This document shows, piece after piece, positions 43,303-51,911 of a stretch of 64,000 bases of DNA (position 1 is its first letter; each line of letters starts with the position of its first letter). The DNA is from G963720475 sp963720475 (GTDB taxonomy: Bacteria; Actinomycetota; Thermoleophilia; Solirubrobacterales; Thermoleophilaceae). Under the pieces are notes generated by a model that was not told the origin of the DNA, searched no databases, and was given only the letters and a program-made list of their open reading frames with translations. Made by a program: the position numbers and the translations under genes. The stretch lies in assembly GCA_963720475.1 (NCBI GenBank), contig OY970394.1:1798001-1862000 (forward strand), given 5' to 3'.

Positions 43303-44178
43303 ATGAGCTCTGAGATGGAGGGGGCCTCGGATCCGCGCGACCTGCTCGCACACAACCCGATCCACGTCCGGATGGGCATCCGCGCGGTCCAGGTCGTCAC
43401 CCGCGCTCTGAAGGCGCTTGGTCTACGCGACCGCGTACTCCAAACCATGCTGGACGCCAAGCGAAGGCGGCGCCTGCGCGCCGAGGCGCGCGGCTCGGAC
43501 AAGCTGTCGCACCCTGCCCTCAACGACCTCGACTCAAAGCTCGACGCGATCATCGACGAGGACCGTGGCGTGTTCGTCGAGGCGGGTGCCAACGACGGCT
43601 TCCGGCAGTCGAACACCTATTGGCTCGAGCGCTTCCGTGGTTGGACCGGCCTTCTGATCGAGCCGATGCCGACGTCCGCCGCCGAGGCGCGTCGCTCCCG
43701 CCCAGGGACGCCGGTCCTGGAATACGCGCTCGTCCCGCCCGACTACGAGGGCGACCACGTGCCGATGAAGTTCGGCGACCTGATGTCGACGGCCCCGGCC
43801 GCGGGCGCGTTCAACATCGACCGCGACGTCTACTCGGGCTACGGCGTCCTCTCCGGCTGGCGCGACCCCTACGACAAGGACGTTCCGGCGCGCACGCTGT
43901 CCGCGGCGGTGGAGGACGCGGGGCTCGGCGAGATCGATCTCCTCTCCCTCGACGTCGAGGGCTACGAGGTCGAGGCACTGAGCGGACTGGACATCGCACG
44001 TCACGCGCCGCGGTACATCCTGGTCGAGGTCACCGACCGTGACGAGCCGCTCAGCCGGATCCGCGCGATGCTCGGAGGCCGCTACCGCGAGCATTCGTGG
44101 CTGTCGTCGAACGACATCCTGTTCGTGAGGGACGACGTCCGGCCCAACGCCGGGCCACCGGCGGCTACGAGCGAATAA
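43303..44178 (+). CDS. FkbM family methyltransferase
   Basis: A 291-residue FkbM-type enzyme: VFVEAGANDGFRQSNTYWLER (motif I variant with N-D-G), LLIEPMPTSAAEARRSRPG, and LGEIDLLSLDVEGYEVEAL with the DVEG acid pair. It is one of three FkbM enzymes in the window, and differs from the others by the AGANDG start and a missing tight motif after it. A sugar O-methylation role is inferred. Its end overlaps the convergent phosphomannomutase stop by 14 bases. Confidence 0.78.
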   Translation: MSSEMEGASDPRDLLAHNPIHVRMGIRAVQVVTRALKALGLRDRVLQTMLDAKRRRRLRAEARGSDKLSHPALNDLDSKLDAIIDEDRGVFVEAGANDGFRQSNTYWLERFRGWTGLLIEPMPTSAAEARRSRPGTPVLEYALVPPDYEGDHVPMKFGDLMSTAPAAGAFNIDRDVYSGYGVLSGWRDPYDKDVPARTLSAAVEDAGLGEIDLLSLDVEGYEVEALSGLDIARHAPRYILVEVTDRDEPLSRIRAMLGGRYREHSWLSSNDILFVRDDVRPNAGPPAATSE

Positions 44179-45535
44179 GCGCCAGCACCTCGTCGCGGCG
44201 GCGCTCCATGTCCTCCGCGGACACGAGCGACTCGAGGTTCAGCCGCAGGAGGGGCTCGGTGTTCGACGGGCGCACGTTGAAGTGCCACTCGGGGTAGTCG
44301 ATCGAGACGCCGTCGAGCTCTGTGATCTCCGCATCCGCGTGCCGCTCGGCGAGCTCGGTCATCTTCGCCTCCTGGTCGGCGACCTCCGAGTTGATCTCGC
44401 CCGAGATGAAGTAGCCCTCGCGCAGCGGCGCGAGCAGCTCGCTCAGCTTCTTGCCGGTCGTCGAGAGCAGCTCGAGCACCAGCAGCGCGGGCAACGTGCC
44501 GGAGTCGGCGCAGTAGAAGTCGCGGAAGTAGTAGTGGCCTGAGACCTCGCCGCCGAACGCCGCGCCCTCCTTGCGCATCCTCGCCTTGAAGAACGCGTGA
44601 CCAACGCGGTTGACCTTCGCCGTCCCGCCGGCGCGGGTGACCGTGTCCGGCACGGCGCGGCTGGCGCGGACGTCGTAAAGGATGTCGGCGCCCGGGTCCT
44701 TGCCGAGGACGGACTCCGCGAGCAGGGCGGTGAGGAAGTCGCCGTCGACGAAGCGGCCGGCGTCGTCGATTAAGAAGCAGCGGTCGGCGTCGCCGTCCCA
44801 CGCGATCCCGAGGTCCGCGCCCTCGGCGCGGACGCGCTCGATGATGAACTCGCGGTTCTCCGGCAGCAGCGGGTTCGGCTCATGGTCGGGGAACTCGCCG
44901 TCCGGGACCCAGTACGCCGGCAGCTGCTCGATCGGGAGCTGGTCGAGGATCGGGCCGATCATCGGGCCCGCCATGCCGTTGCCACCGTCGAGGACCACCT
45001 TCATCGGCTCGATCGCGCCGGCGTCGATGAACTCGAGTGCCTTCGCACGGAACCCTTCGGCGACGTCGATCCGTTCCCGGAGGCCGGACGCGCTCGCCTT
45101 CTCGACCCCCGACTCGACCCGCTCGCGGACCTGCGCGATTCCCTCGTCTCCCGACAGCGCGAGCGCTCCGCGGCCGAGCAGCTTCGCGCCCGTCCACTCC
45201 TTCGGGTTGTGCGAGGCCGTGCACATCAGCCCGCCGTCGAGGTCCTGCGAGCCGATCGCGAAGTAGAGCATCTCGGTCGCGACCTCGCCCGCGTCGAGCA
45301 CGGTGGCGCCGTAGTCGCACATCCCATCGGCGTAGCGCACCGCCAGCGCGGGCGCTTGGAGGCGCATGTCATGGCCGAGCGCGAGCCGCAGCTCCTCGCC
45401 GCGCTTTGCCTCCTTCGCGGCGATCACGCCTGCGAACGCGTTGCCCAGCTTGTAGGCGATGTCCTCGTCGATCTGCTTGCCGTGAAGGCCACGGACGTCG
45501 TAGGCCTTGAAGATCGATGGATCTACCTCGCTCAT
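44165..45535 (-). CDS. manB: phosphomannomutase/phosphoglucomutase
   Basis: A 456-residue alpha-D-phosphohexomutase that interconverts mannose-6-P and mannose-1-P (and probably glucose phosphates). The catalytic phosphoserine is Ser108 in TASHNPKEWTGAK, the Mg2+ loop is DGDADR (247-252), the sugar-binding loop GGEVSGHYYFRD and the phosphate-binding loop RPSNTEPLLRL. Length and motif order are normal. The ATG overlaps the HIT gene stop (ATGA). It supplies mannose-1-P for GDP-mannose, matching the epimerase gene nearby. Confidence 0.9.
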   Translation of the reverse strand: MSEVDPSIFKAYDVRGLHGKQIDEDIAYKLGNAFAGVIAAKEAKRGEELRLALGHDMRLQAPALAVRYADGMCDYGATVLDAGEVATEMLYFAIGSQDLDGGLMCTASHNPKEWTGAKLLGRGALALSGDEGIAQVRERVESGVEKASASGLRERIDVAEGFRAKALEFIDAGAIEPMKVVLDGGNGMAGPMIGPILDQLPIEQLPAYWVPDGEFPDHEPNPLLPENREFIIERVRAEGADLGIAWDGDADRCFLIDDAGRFVDGDFLTALLAESVLGKDPGADILYDVRASRAVPDTVTRAGGTAKVNRVGHAFFKARMRKEGAAFGGEVSGHYYFRDFYCADSGTLPALLVLELLSTTGKKLSELLAPLREGYFISGEINSEVADQEAKMTELAERHADAEITELDGVSIDYPEWHFNVRPSNTEPLLRLNLESLVSAEDMERRRDEVLALIRS

Positions 45536-46020
45536 CGGGTCGCGAACGCCTCTCTGAGCGCCTCCCAAGAGTCCTCGAGGCTCTGCGGCAGGACGCGCGT
45601 CGAGCCGATCACCGGCATGAAGTTCGTGTCGGCGTCCCAACGCGGGACGACGTGCTGGTGGACGTGGCCCTCGACACCGGCGCCGGCGATCTTGCCGACG
45701 TTGATGCCGATGTTGAACCCCTCCGGCCCGTAGACAGCTCCCAGCGCTTCGACCGCGCGCCGGGTCAGCTGCATCAGCTCGAGCAGGGTGTCGTCGTCGA
45801 GCCCATCGAGCGCGGGGGAGTGCTCGTACGGGGTGACCATCACGTGGCCGTTGTTGTACGGGAACTTGTTCAGGACGACGAAGCAGTGGTCGCCGCGGTG
45901 CACGATGTAGGCGGCGCGGTCGTCGCCGTCCGCGGGCAGGTCGCAGAAGATGCAGCCCTCCGGCTTCTCGGACTTGATGTAGTCGAGGCGCCAGGGCGCC
46001 CAGAGCCGCTGTTCGGTCAC
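45532..46020 (-). CDS. HIT family hydrolase (Ap4A phosphorylase-like)
   Basis: A 162-residue histidine-triad protein with GHVHQHVVP (His119, His121, His123). The N terminus has LWAPWRLDYI and a Cys-x-x-Cys pair (GCIFCD) that often binds zinc in the actinobacterial Ap4A phosphorylase branch. It degrades dinucleoside polyphosphates or related nucleotides. GTG 46020 has TAGGGT seven bases upstream. It is translationally coupled to the phosphomannomutase gene. Confidence 0.85.
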   Translation of the reverse strand: MTEQRLWAPWRLDYIKSEKPEGCIFCDLPADGDDRAAYIVHRGDHCFVVLNKFPYNNGHVMVTPYEHSPALDGLDDDTLLELMQLTRRAVEALGAVYGPEGFNIGINVGKIAGAGVEGHVHQHVVPRWDADTNFMPVIGSTRVLPQSLEDSWEALREAFATR

Positions 46021-46027
46021 GCGGACA

Positions 46028-46056
46028 ACCCTATTCCGGTGGCACCGCGGTATCCT
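46028..46056. promoter_or_regulatory. divergent -10 elements for the HIT gene and the decayed methyltransferase
   Basis: The minus strand has TAGGGT (plus-strand 46028-46033) seven bases before GTG 46020; the plus strand has TATCCT (46051-46056) seven bases before TTG 46064. The plus-strand promoter now drives a broken gene. Confidence 0.4.
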
Positions 46057-46063
46057 CGCTGCC

Positions 46064-46484
46064 TTGGCACGGTTGCCGTTCTTACGGTCCTCCCCGCAGA
46101 ATTCCCAACCCACTCCGTACACCCCGGCGAAGTACGCCGAGATCACCTACGGGAGCCCGTACTGGGTCGTTCGCTACCCGCACCGCCGGCGCTACGAGAC
46201 GGCGATCGATCTGCAGCGGCGCTCGGGCGCGAGACGTGCGATCCCGAGCGCTACGACCTCGCGAAGGAGGGCTACATCGCCTCGCACAAGGGCTCGACCA
46301 CCGGCTCTTCCTCGATGAGGTGCGCGAGCGGGGCTGGGAGCTCGGGCGGATCAGGCCGACGCCGTTCGCCCACCTGCCCTCGATGCTCGCCAACCAGGAG
46401 ATCGTGCTGGCCGCGACTCCGAAGCCGCGCCGCTCACCCGGTGGAGGTCAGGCGCCCGGCTTGACAGCGGCGATCAGCCCGTAG
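46064..46484 (+). pseudogene. remnant of a class I SAM methyltransferase with its core deleted
   Basis: Reading from TTG 46064, the product starts NSQPTPYTPAKYAEITYGSPYWVVRYPHRRRYETAIDL, the typical N terminus of glycan-cluster methyltransferases. At about 46210-46218 the frame jumps to AAALGRETCDPERYDLAKEGYIASHKG, which is the C-terminal part of the same family; the SAM-binding core (about 350-400 bases) is missing. A further one-base loss near 46296 shifts the frame again, after which DHRLFLDEVRERGWELG and HLPSMLANQEIVLAATPK complete the C terminus. The read-through end overlaps the convergent gene. The promoter hexamer is intact. It could also be an assembly collapse. Confidence 0.5.
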
Positions 46485-47287
46485 CCGAACGTGCCCTCGC
46501 CCCAGAGCTCCTCGAGCAGGTCGCACGACTTCACGAAGCTGTCATGCCCGTCCTCGCCAATCAGCGCGACGACCTGTTCGCGGTTCTCATGCGCGTTGTC
46601 GCGCCAGCGCTCGACGGTCGGCAGGGCGAGCTTGGTGAGGTCCTCGGTGGTGTCCACCTCGAGTCCGGCCGCGCTCGCGTAGCCGGTGTAGTCCTCGACC
46701 AGGTCCATGCGCGTGGCGCCGAAGGCCTCGCGCAGCGTCGCGTAGGCCTCGCGGCGCTCGCGCAGCTCGGCGAAGGGGATCTCGCGTAGCCGCACGATGT
46801 CGCACAACACGAACCGGCCGCCGGGGCGGAGAACCCGCCCCGCCTCGGCGATCATCTGGTCGCGTTCCGGCATCAAATGCGAGGACTCGAGCGCCCAGAC
46901 GCGGTCGAAGGATTCGTCCGGCAGACCGTTGTCCGTCCCGTCGCGGACCTCGAAGCGAGCGAGCTCCGCGACGCCCGCCTCGGCGGCGCGGCGGTTCGCG
47001 GCCTCGACACCGACGGGGCTCGTCGAGATCCCGAGCACCTCGACGCCGTCCTCGGCGGCGACGGCGCAAGCGGGGGCGCCGGTACCGCAGCCGACATCGA
47101 GCAGTCGCTGGCCGCGCTCGAGCCGAGCGGCCTTCCGCATACGCCCGGTGAGCGCGGCGGTCGCGGCATCGAGCGGCTCGTCGCCGCTCTCGAAGAGGCC
47201 GTAATGGAGCTCCTCGCCGAGCAGGTAACCCCACGCCTCGGTGATGCGGTCGTAGTGCTCGGGCGCCTCGTAGCCGATTGTGCTCAC
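46448..47287 (-). CDS. class I SAM-dependent methyltransferase (small-molecule type)
   Basis: A 279-residue enzyme. Motif I is RLLDVGCGTGAPACAVA, followed by VLGISTSPVGVEAANRRAAEAG and FDRVWALESSHLM, with a helical insert as in the UbiE/sarcosine-type N-, O- and C-methyltransferases. It begins MSTIGYEAPEHYDRITEAWGYLLGEELHYGLF, a pattern of methyltransferases acting on free small molecules or carrier-bound acyl chains. Its GTG overlaps the stop of the SGNH gene upstream by GTGA (47284-47287), so the two are coupled. Confidence 0.83.
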   Translation of the reverse strand: MSTIGYEAPEHYDRITEAWGYLLGEELHYGLFESGDEPLDAATAALTGRMRKAARLERGQRLLDVGCGTGAPACAVAAEDGVEVLGISTSPVGVEAANRRAAEAGVAELARFEVRDGTDNGLPDESFDRVWALESSHLMPERDQMIAEAGRVLRPGGRFVLCDIVRLREIPFAELRERREAYATLREAFGATRMDLVEDYTGYASAAGLEVDTTEDLTKLALPTVERWRDNAHENREQVVALIGEDGHDSFVKSCDLLEELWGEGTFGYGLIAAVKPGA

Positions 47288-48315
47288 GGCTTGCCTCTGC
47301 CCAGATGGGGCCGGATCGACTCGGCGAGCTGGTGCGCGAACCGCAGCCGCCCCGCCGAGGTCAGGTGCAGCGGGTCGATGTAATCCTTTGCCGGACTCGT
47401 GAACGTCCCGTTGACGACCGAGCCGTTCGGCCCACAGGTGGAGCGGAATGCCTGCTCTGTTACCTCCACGTTGTGCTTGAGCCGCTCGATTCCCTTGTCG
47501 CCGAGCGTCGCCTTCAGCACGTCGTAGTTGACCGGGGCCATGTACGCGACCGACGGTAGCCCGAGCTCTGCGAGCATCGCGCCCATCTCGCTGATCAGCC
47601 GCGGTCCCTCGCCGTCCGGTTCGAGCTGATCGGCGTTGTAGAAGTCCATCAGGTGGCGGATTCGAATGACCTTCTGCCATTTCGACTCGGGCACGCAGTT
47701 CGTGATCATCCGCAGCTCCCCCAGCGTACGCCGCGCACCGAAGAGGCTCGGCGCGGGTTTGCGGTCCCACGCGTCGAGCGCTTCCTCGGTGCCGGGGTCC
47801 GTGAGCGCTTGCGGGCGCTCCATCTCGCCCGCGATGATCGCGCGCAGCTCTTTCGAGACCGTCTCGTAGCTGAACACGGGGTGGCTGAGCCAGACATCCT
47901 CGGCGGTGAGGTAGGTGATCGGCACCACGATCACCTTCGGTTTCGCCTCGAGCCGCGGCAACGCCGACAGGTAGGCCATCACGATGCGGGCGTGGTACAG
48001 CGGCCCGACGAGAGCCTCGTAGCGGGTGCCCTTGCCGAGCTCGTCGCGCGTCATCTCGAACAGGTGGCGATGGTCTGGGTCGGTGGGCGCCGTCCACCAC
48101 ATCACGGAGTCCCCGAACACGAGCATGTCCGGGCCCTGCTTGCCGGAGCAGGCGCGCTCGAGCGAGCGCAGCTGGCGCAGTTGGGCGTCGCCATGGCGCT
48201 TCTCGCGTCTCCGCTGGACGCGGAAGCGGAGGTCCTTGACGATCGCGCGAAGCTGCCTCGGATCCCGTAGCGCCGCGGCGGCAGCCGTCATCCACTCGCG
48301 CGGGCTGGTCTTCAC
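47284..48315 (-). CDS. SGNH/GDSL-type hydrolase-like protein
   Basis: A 343-residue protein. The N-terminal catalytic block MLVFGDSVMWW matches the SGNH/GDSL Ser motif, and the C-terminal DPLHLTSAGR matches the Asp-x-x-His block. There is no signal peptide or membrane helix. Such domains remove or transfer acetyl or acyl groups on glycans or carrier-bound chains. The GTG has TAGCGT seven bases upstream. It is divergent from the ACP operon, and coupled to the methyltransferase downstream. Confidence 0.68.
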   Translation of the reverse strand: MKTSPREWMTAAAAALRDPRQLRAIVKDLRFRVQRRREKRHGDAQLRQLRSLERACSGKQGPDMLVFGDSVMWWTAPTDPDHRHLFEMTRDELGKGTRYEALVGPLYHARIVMAYLSALPRLEAKPKVIVVPITYLTAEDVWLSHPVFSYETVSKELRAIIAGEMERPQALTDPGTEEALDAWDRKPAPSLFGARRTLGELRMITNCVPESKWQKVIRIRHLMDFYNADQLEPDGEGPRLISEMGAMLAELGLPSVAYMAPVNYDVLKATLGDKGIERLKHNVEVTEQAFRSTCGPNGSVVNGTFTSPAKDYIDPLHLTSAGRLRFAHQLAESIRPHLGRGKP

Positions 48316-48322
48316 TGCCCTG

Positions 48323-48328
48323 ACGCTA
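48323..48328 (-). promoter_or_regulatory. -10 element of the SGNH-methyltransferase pair
   Basis: TAGCGT on the minus strand seven bases before GTG 48315. TATCCT on the plus strand (48346-48351) is a candidate -10 for the ACP operon, whose leader would be ~50 bases and ends in a GGAGGGGA ribosome site. Confidence 0.4.
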
Positions 48329-48407
48329 CTAAACGAACTGCGAATGTATCCTTGCCGTGACCGGCACGCAGTCGGCCCACGAGCACCCAGCGGAGGGGAA
48401 CTAATCA

Positions 48408-48665
48408 ATGGCCGAAAAGCGACAGGACGTCGAAAAAACGATCAAGGGCTTTCTGAAGCGTGCGAAGAAGGGCGAGAAGGGCATAGAGCTCGACACTGGG
48501 CTCTACTCCGAGGGCATCGGGCTCGACTCGCTCGAGACCGCCGAGCTGTCGGCCGTTCTCGAGGACGAGCTCGGCAGCGACCCGTTCTCCGCCGACGGCG
48601 AGATGCCCGAGACGATCGGTGACATCGTCGACTTCTACGACTCGTCGGCGGAGACCGACGCTTGA
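48408..48665 (+). CDS. acyl carrier protein
   Basis: An 85-residue ACP-like protein with the phosphopantetheine site in GIGLDSLETAEL (Ser41 in the DSL motif). It is acidic with four predicted helices and a basic N-terminal helix (KGFLKRAKKGEKG). It is not the housekeeping AcpP by sequence; it sits alone with an adenylating enzyme and ketoreductase. A strong GGAGGGGA lies 9-16 bases before its ATG. Its stop overlaps the next TTG (TTGA). Confidence 0.8.
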   Translation: MAEKRQDVEKTIKGFLKRAKKGEKGIELDTGLYSEGIGLDSLETAELSAVLEDELGSDPFSADGEMPETIGDIVDFYDSSAETDA

Positions 48666-50020
48666 TCGAATTCCTCCGGGCGGCCGCCGAGGCGAACGAG
48701 CCGCGGCCGGCCCTCGTCCTCAACGACCGTGAGGTAACGCACGCCGAGCTGGTCCGCTCGGCCGAGGAGTACGCGGCGGGGCTGACTGAGCGCGGGATCG
48801 AGCGCTTCGCGATCGTGACCGAGGACGCTTCGGTCGCCCTCGGGCTCGTCGCCGGCGCCTCGCTCGCAGGCGTCGAAGCGTGCATCTACCCCTCGCTCGA
48901 GACGCCCGCGCACGCGCAGGACCTGGCCGAGCGCTTCGACCACACCGTGCTGGTGCACGACGGCGCGGCGCCCGCGGGCGACTTCGAGCTGATCGCGGTG
49001 GACGAGCTCGCCGTGCCGGGCGGCAAGGGCCCCGAGGAGCTGCCGGAGCGCCGCCCCCACATGATGCTGACCACCGGCACGACGGGCGTGCCGCGCGGGG
49101 TGCGTCACGACTGGTGGCGGCTGACGCGCGCCTACCGGTTCACGAAGTTCGCACCGCAGCAGCGCTGGATCCTCGCCTACGACCTGCACCAGTACTCCTG
49201 CATGCACCTGCTGCTCTACCACGCCGCCTCCGGGTCGACGCTCGTGGCGCCCGAGCCGCGGACCCCCCGCGACGCGCTCGCCGCGATGCGCGAGCACGAC
49301 GTCGAGTTCGCCAGCGGAACGCCCACCTTCTGGCGCTTCGTGCTCGCGGAGATGTCCTCCGACGGCGGCCCGAAACCGGCGCTAGTGCAGATCACGCTGG
49401 CGGGCGAGGTGGTGCCCGACCGCGTGCTCAACGACATCAAGGCCACGTTCCCCGAGGCGCGGACCGCGCAGATCTACGGCGCGAACGAGTCGGGCAGCCT
49501 ACGCGGCGTCGCCGACAACAAACCCGGCCTGCCGGCCTCGGTGCTCGACGCGGACGACGACGCCGATCTGCAGATGAAGATCGTCGACGGTGAGCTGTGG
49601 GTGCGCAGCAGGATCGGGATGCTCGGCTACTACGGCGATCCTCCGATCGACCCCGACGACTGGCGCGCGACCGGCGATCTAGTCGAGGTCGTCGGCGACC
49701 GCATCCTCTTCAGGGGACGCGATTCCGAGGTCTTCAAGGTCGGCGGGGAGAAGGTCCACCCGCAGCCGGTCGAGGAGCGGATCGGCGCGCTCGAAGGCGT
49801 GTCGGCCGTGCGCGTCTTCGGGCGCCCCAACAAGCTCACCGGGAACATCGTCGCCGCCGAGGTGATCGCGGCGGACGGGGTGGACACCGACGAGCTCGAC
49901 GGCGCGATCAGGGAGGCATGCGAGGACCTGCCCGCAGCGTCGCGCCCGCGCTCGATCAAGTTCGTCGAGACGATCGACACCACCGGGACGAAGATCAAGC
50001 GCAGGGCGGAGGTGTCTTGA
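48662..50020 (+). CDS. AMP-forming acyl-carrier adenylating enzyme
   Basis: A 452-residue ANL-superfamily enzyme, paralogous to 4616-5968. The A3 motif is LTTGTTGVPRGVRHD (residue ~136), with SGTPTFWRF, IYGANESGS, WRATGDLVE and the C-terminal GTKIKRR. It is short (no extra N-terminal domain). It lies between an ACP and a ketoreductase with 4-base overlaps on both sides, so it most likely loads an acyl group onto the ACP as acyl-AMP. The acid chosen cannot be told. Confidence 0.83.
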   Translation: MIEFLRAAAEANEPRPALVLNDREVTHAELVRSAEEYAAGLTERGIERFAIVTEDASVALGLVAGASLAGVEACIYPSLETPAHAQDLAERFDHTVLVHDGAAPAGDFELIAVDELAVPGGKGPEELPERRPHMMLTTGTTGVPRGVRHDWWRLTRAYRFTKFAPQQRWILAYDLHQYSCMHLLLYHAASGSTLVAPEPRTPRDALAAMREHDVEFASGTPTFWRFVLAEMSSDGGPKPALVQITLAGEVVPDRVLNDIKATFPEARTAQIYGANESGSLRGVADNKPGLPASVLDADDDADLQMKIVDGELWVRSRIGMLGYYGDPPIDPDDWRATGDLVEVVGDRILFRGRDSEVFKVGGEKVHPQPVEERIGALEGVSAVRVFGRPNKLTGNIVAAEVIAADGVDTDELDGAIREACEDLPAASRPRSIKFVETIDTTGTKIKRRAEVS

Positions 50021-50775
50021 GTCCCGAGCGCGAACCGCGCGTGGTGATCGTCACCGGCGGCAGCCGCGGCCTCGGGGCCGGGCTCGTCCAGTCCTACCTC
50101 GACTCGGGCGACCACGTCGCCACCTGCGCGCGCAGCCGGACGACCAACATCGACGAGTGGGAGGCGGATTCCTCGACCGCCGAGCGGCTGATGTTCGAGG
50201 AGGTGGATCTCTCCGACGTCAAGGCTTCCGAGCGTTTCGTGACGGCGGTCGCCGACCGTTGGGGCACCGTTGATGTCCTCGTCAACAACGCCGGCGTCGC
50301 CAAGGACGGCGTGCTCGGGCTCTTCTCCGACGAGGACATCGACACCACGCTCGATCTGAACCTCAAGTCCACGCTCGTCGTCACGCGCCAGGTCGTCCGC
50401 AGGATGCTCGCAAAGGGCGAGGACCGCGGGTCCGGGCACATCGTCAACATCTCCTCGATCGTCGGCCTCAGCGGCTACCGCGGGCTGGCCGTCTACAGCG
50501 CGACGAAGGCGGCGCTCGACGCCATCACGCGGTCGCTCTCGCGCGAGCTGGGCGGGCGCGGCATCGTCGTGAACTCGGTCGCCCCGGGCTACCTGCGCAC
50601 CGAGATGACCCACGGCATGAACGAAGCGCAGCTCGGGCAGATCGTTCGCCGCACTCCCGCCGGTCGCCTCGGCGAGCCGGAGGACGTCGCGCGCGCGGTG
50701 CAGTTCCTGACCGACCCCGCGAACGACTACATCACCGGCACCACGCTCGTGGTGGACGGTGGCCTGACCGGCTGA
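50017..50775 (+). CDS. 3-oxoacyl-ACP reductase-like short-chain dehydrogenase
   Basis: A 252-residue classical SDR. Nucleotide loop TGGSRGLG (13-20), NNAG (90-93), catalytic Tyr160-xxx-Lys164 in YSATK, and the FabG-like C terminus ITGTTLVVDGGLTG. It would reduce a 3-oxoacyl group (or another ketone) on the ACP encoded two genes upstream. The TTG start overlaps the previous stop and follows a GGAGG. Confidence 0.85.
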   Translation: MSPEREPRVVIVTGGSRGLGAGLVQSYLDSGDHVATCARSRTTNIDEWEADSSTAERLMFEEVDLSDVKASERFVTAVADRWGTVDVLVNNAGVAKDGVLGLFSDEDIDTTLDLNLKSTLVVTRQVVRRMLAKGEDRGSGHIVNISSIVGLSGYRGLAVYSATKAALDAITRSLSRELGGRGIVVNSVAPGYLRTEMTHGMNEAQLGQIVRRTPAGRLGEPEDVARAVQFLTDPANDYITGTTLVVDGGLTG

Positions 50776-50790
50776 GGCCGCGCTCGCGCG

Positions 50791-51789
50791 CTACAGCCAG
50801 CCGCGATAGCGGAAGAAGCCGAGCATCGAGACGAGCAGCCCGACCATCGCGGCGATGATGACCCAGAACGTCGTCTCGTCGCCCTCGCCCGGGATCCCGA
50901 CGTTCATCCCCCAGATGCTTGCGACGAGCGTCAGCGGCAGGATCACGAGACTGAACGCCGTCAGCACGCGCAGGATCTCGTTGACGCGGTGGGAGAGGAC
51001 CGACTCGTTCGTCTCCTCGAGCGCCTCGACGACCTCCTTGTAGTTCTCGAGCATGTCCCAGATGCGCTCGGAGGCGTCGACGATGTCGTCGAAGTAGACG
51101 TCCATGTCGGCGGCGAGGTAGCGCTGCTTGGTGCGCTCGAGGTCGCGTAGGACCGCGCGCTGCGGGCGGATGATCTTGCGGAAGCCGACGATCTCCTGCT
51201 TCGCGTTCGAGAGGTCGCGAACGATCTCCTCGGAGCGCGCCTCCTCGAAGATCTCCTCCTCGATCTGGTCGAGCTTGTTGCCCATCTTGCGCAGCATCGG
51301 GAAGCAGTAGTCGAACGCGTCGTCGACGATCTTGTAGAGCAGGTAGCCCGATCCCTTCGAGAACAGCTGCTCGCGCGTCTCCCCTGACGAGCGGCAGCGC
51401 TCGAAGAGGTACTCGACCGGCTGCAGCGGGGTGTTCGGCAGCGTGATCAGGTAGTCCGGTCCGATGAAGATGTCGAGCTCGCCCGCGTTCAGGCGTCCGA
51501 CCGTCTTGTCGAAGACCGGGAAGTTGAGGACGATGAAGAGGTAGTCGGGGTACTCGTCGATCTTCGGCCGCTGGTTGCGCGAGCGCACGTCCTCGTAGTC
51601 GAGCGGGTGGAACTCGAAGTGCTCCTCGAGCCACGCCTGGTCCACCGGCGCGGGGCGCTCGATGTTGATCCAGCGGATCCCGCCGTGCGAGATCTCCTCG
51701 ACGCGCGGCTCGTCGCTAGGCGCGGGAGCGGGAGGCTCGACCCGGGCACGGGCGGCTCGCCGGAGCTTGGGCTTCGGCAGGTTCGCCAT
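50791..51789 (-). CDS. corA: CorA family magnesium/cobalt transporter
   Basis: A 332-residue CorA channel. The long cytoplasmic N-terminal domain (~260 residues, with the coiled NKLDQIEEEIFEEARSEE and RDLERTKQRYLAADMDVYF helices) is followed by two membrane helices at ~268-290 and ~306-326. The signature Gly294-Met295-Asn296 lies in IWGMNVG. It moves Mg2+ inward when cytosolic magnesium is low. TAGACT lies ~40 bases upstream of the ATG on the minus strand, so the message is leadered. Confidence 0.92.
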   Translation of the reverse strand: MANLPKPKLRRAARARVEPPAPAPSDEPRVEEISHGGIRWINIERPAPVDQAWLEEHFEFHPLDYEDVRSRNQRPKIDEYPDYLFIVLNFPVFDKTVGRLNAGELDIFIGPDYLITLPNTPLQPVEYLFERCRSSGETREQLFSKGSGYLLYKIVDDAFDYCFPMLRKMGNKLDQIEEEIFEEARSEEIVRDLSNAKQEIVGFRKIIRPQRAVLRDLERTKQRYLAADMDVYFDDIVDASERIWDMLENYKEVVEALEETNESVLSHRVNEILRVLTAFSLVILPLTLVASIWGMNVGIPGEGDETTFWVIIAAMVGLLVSMLGFFRYRGWL

Positions 51790-51911
51790 GGCTACTTCGG
51801 GGGTCGTCCTTCATCGCTCGGGAGTCAGTCTACCGGCCTCGTCCGGCCCGGCTCCCGGCTGCAACCGGCCATTCATCCGCGCGCGCAGCCCGGCAGCAGA
51901 AGCGCTAAAAC

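Noticed and set aside
46021..46447. The only stretch over 300 bases without an intact gene, considered as two small genes (46064-46318 and 46236-46484)
   Set aside because: The two frames are pieces of one methyltransferase rather than separate genes, so they are reported as a pseudogene.
47284..50775. The ACP module considered as a Dlt (D-alanylation) operon
   Set aside because: There is no MBOAT protein, the SGNH protein has no membrane anchor, and a ketoreductase is included, so Dlt is only an analogy.
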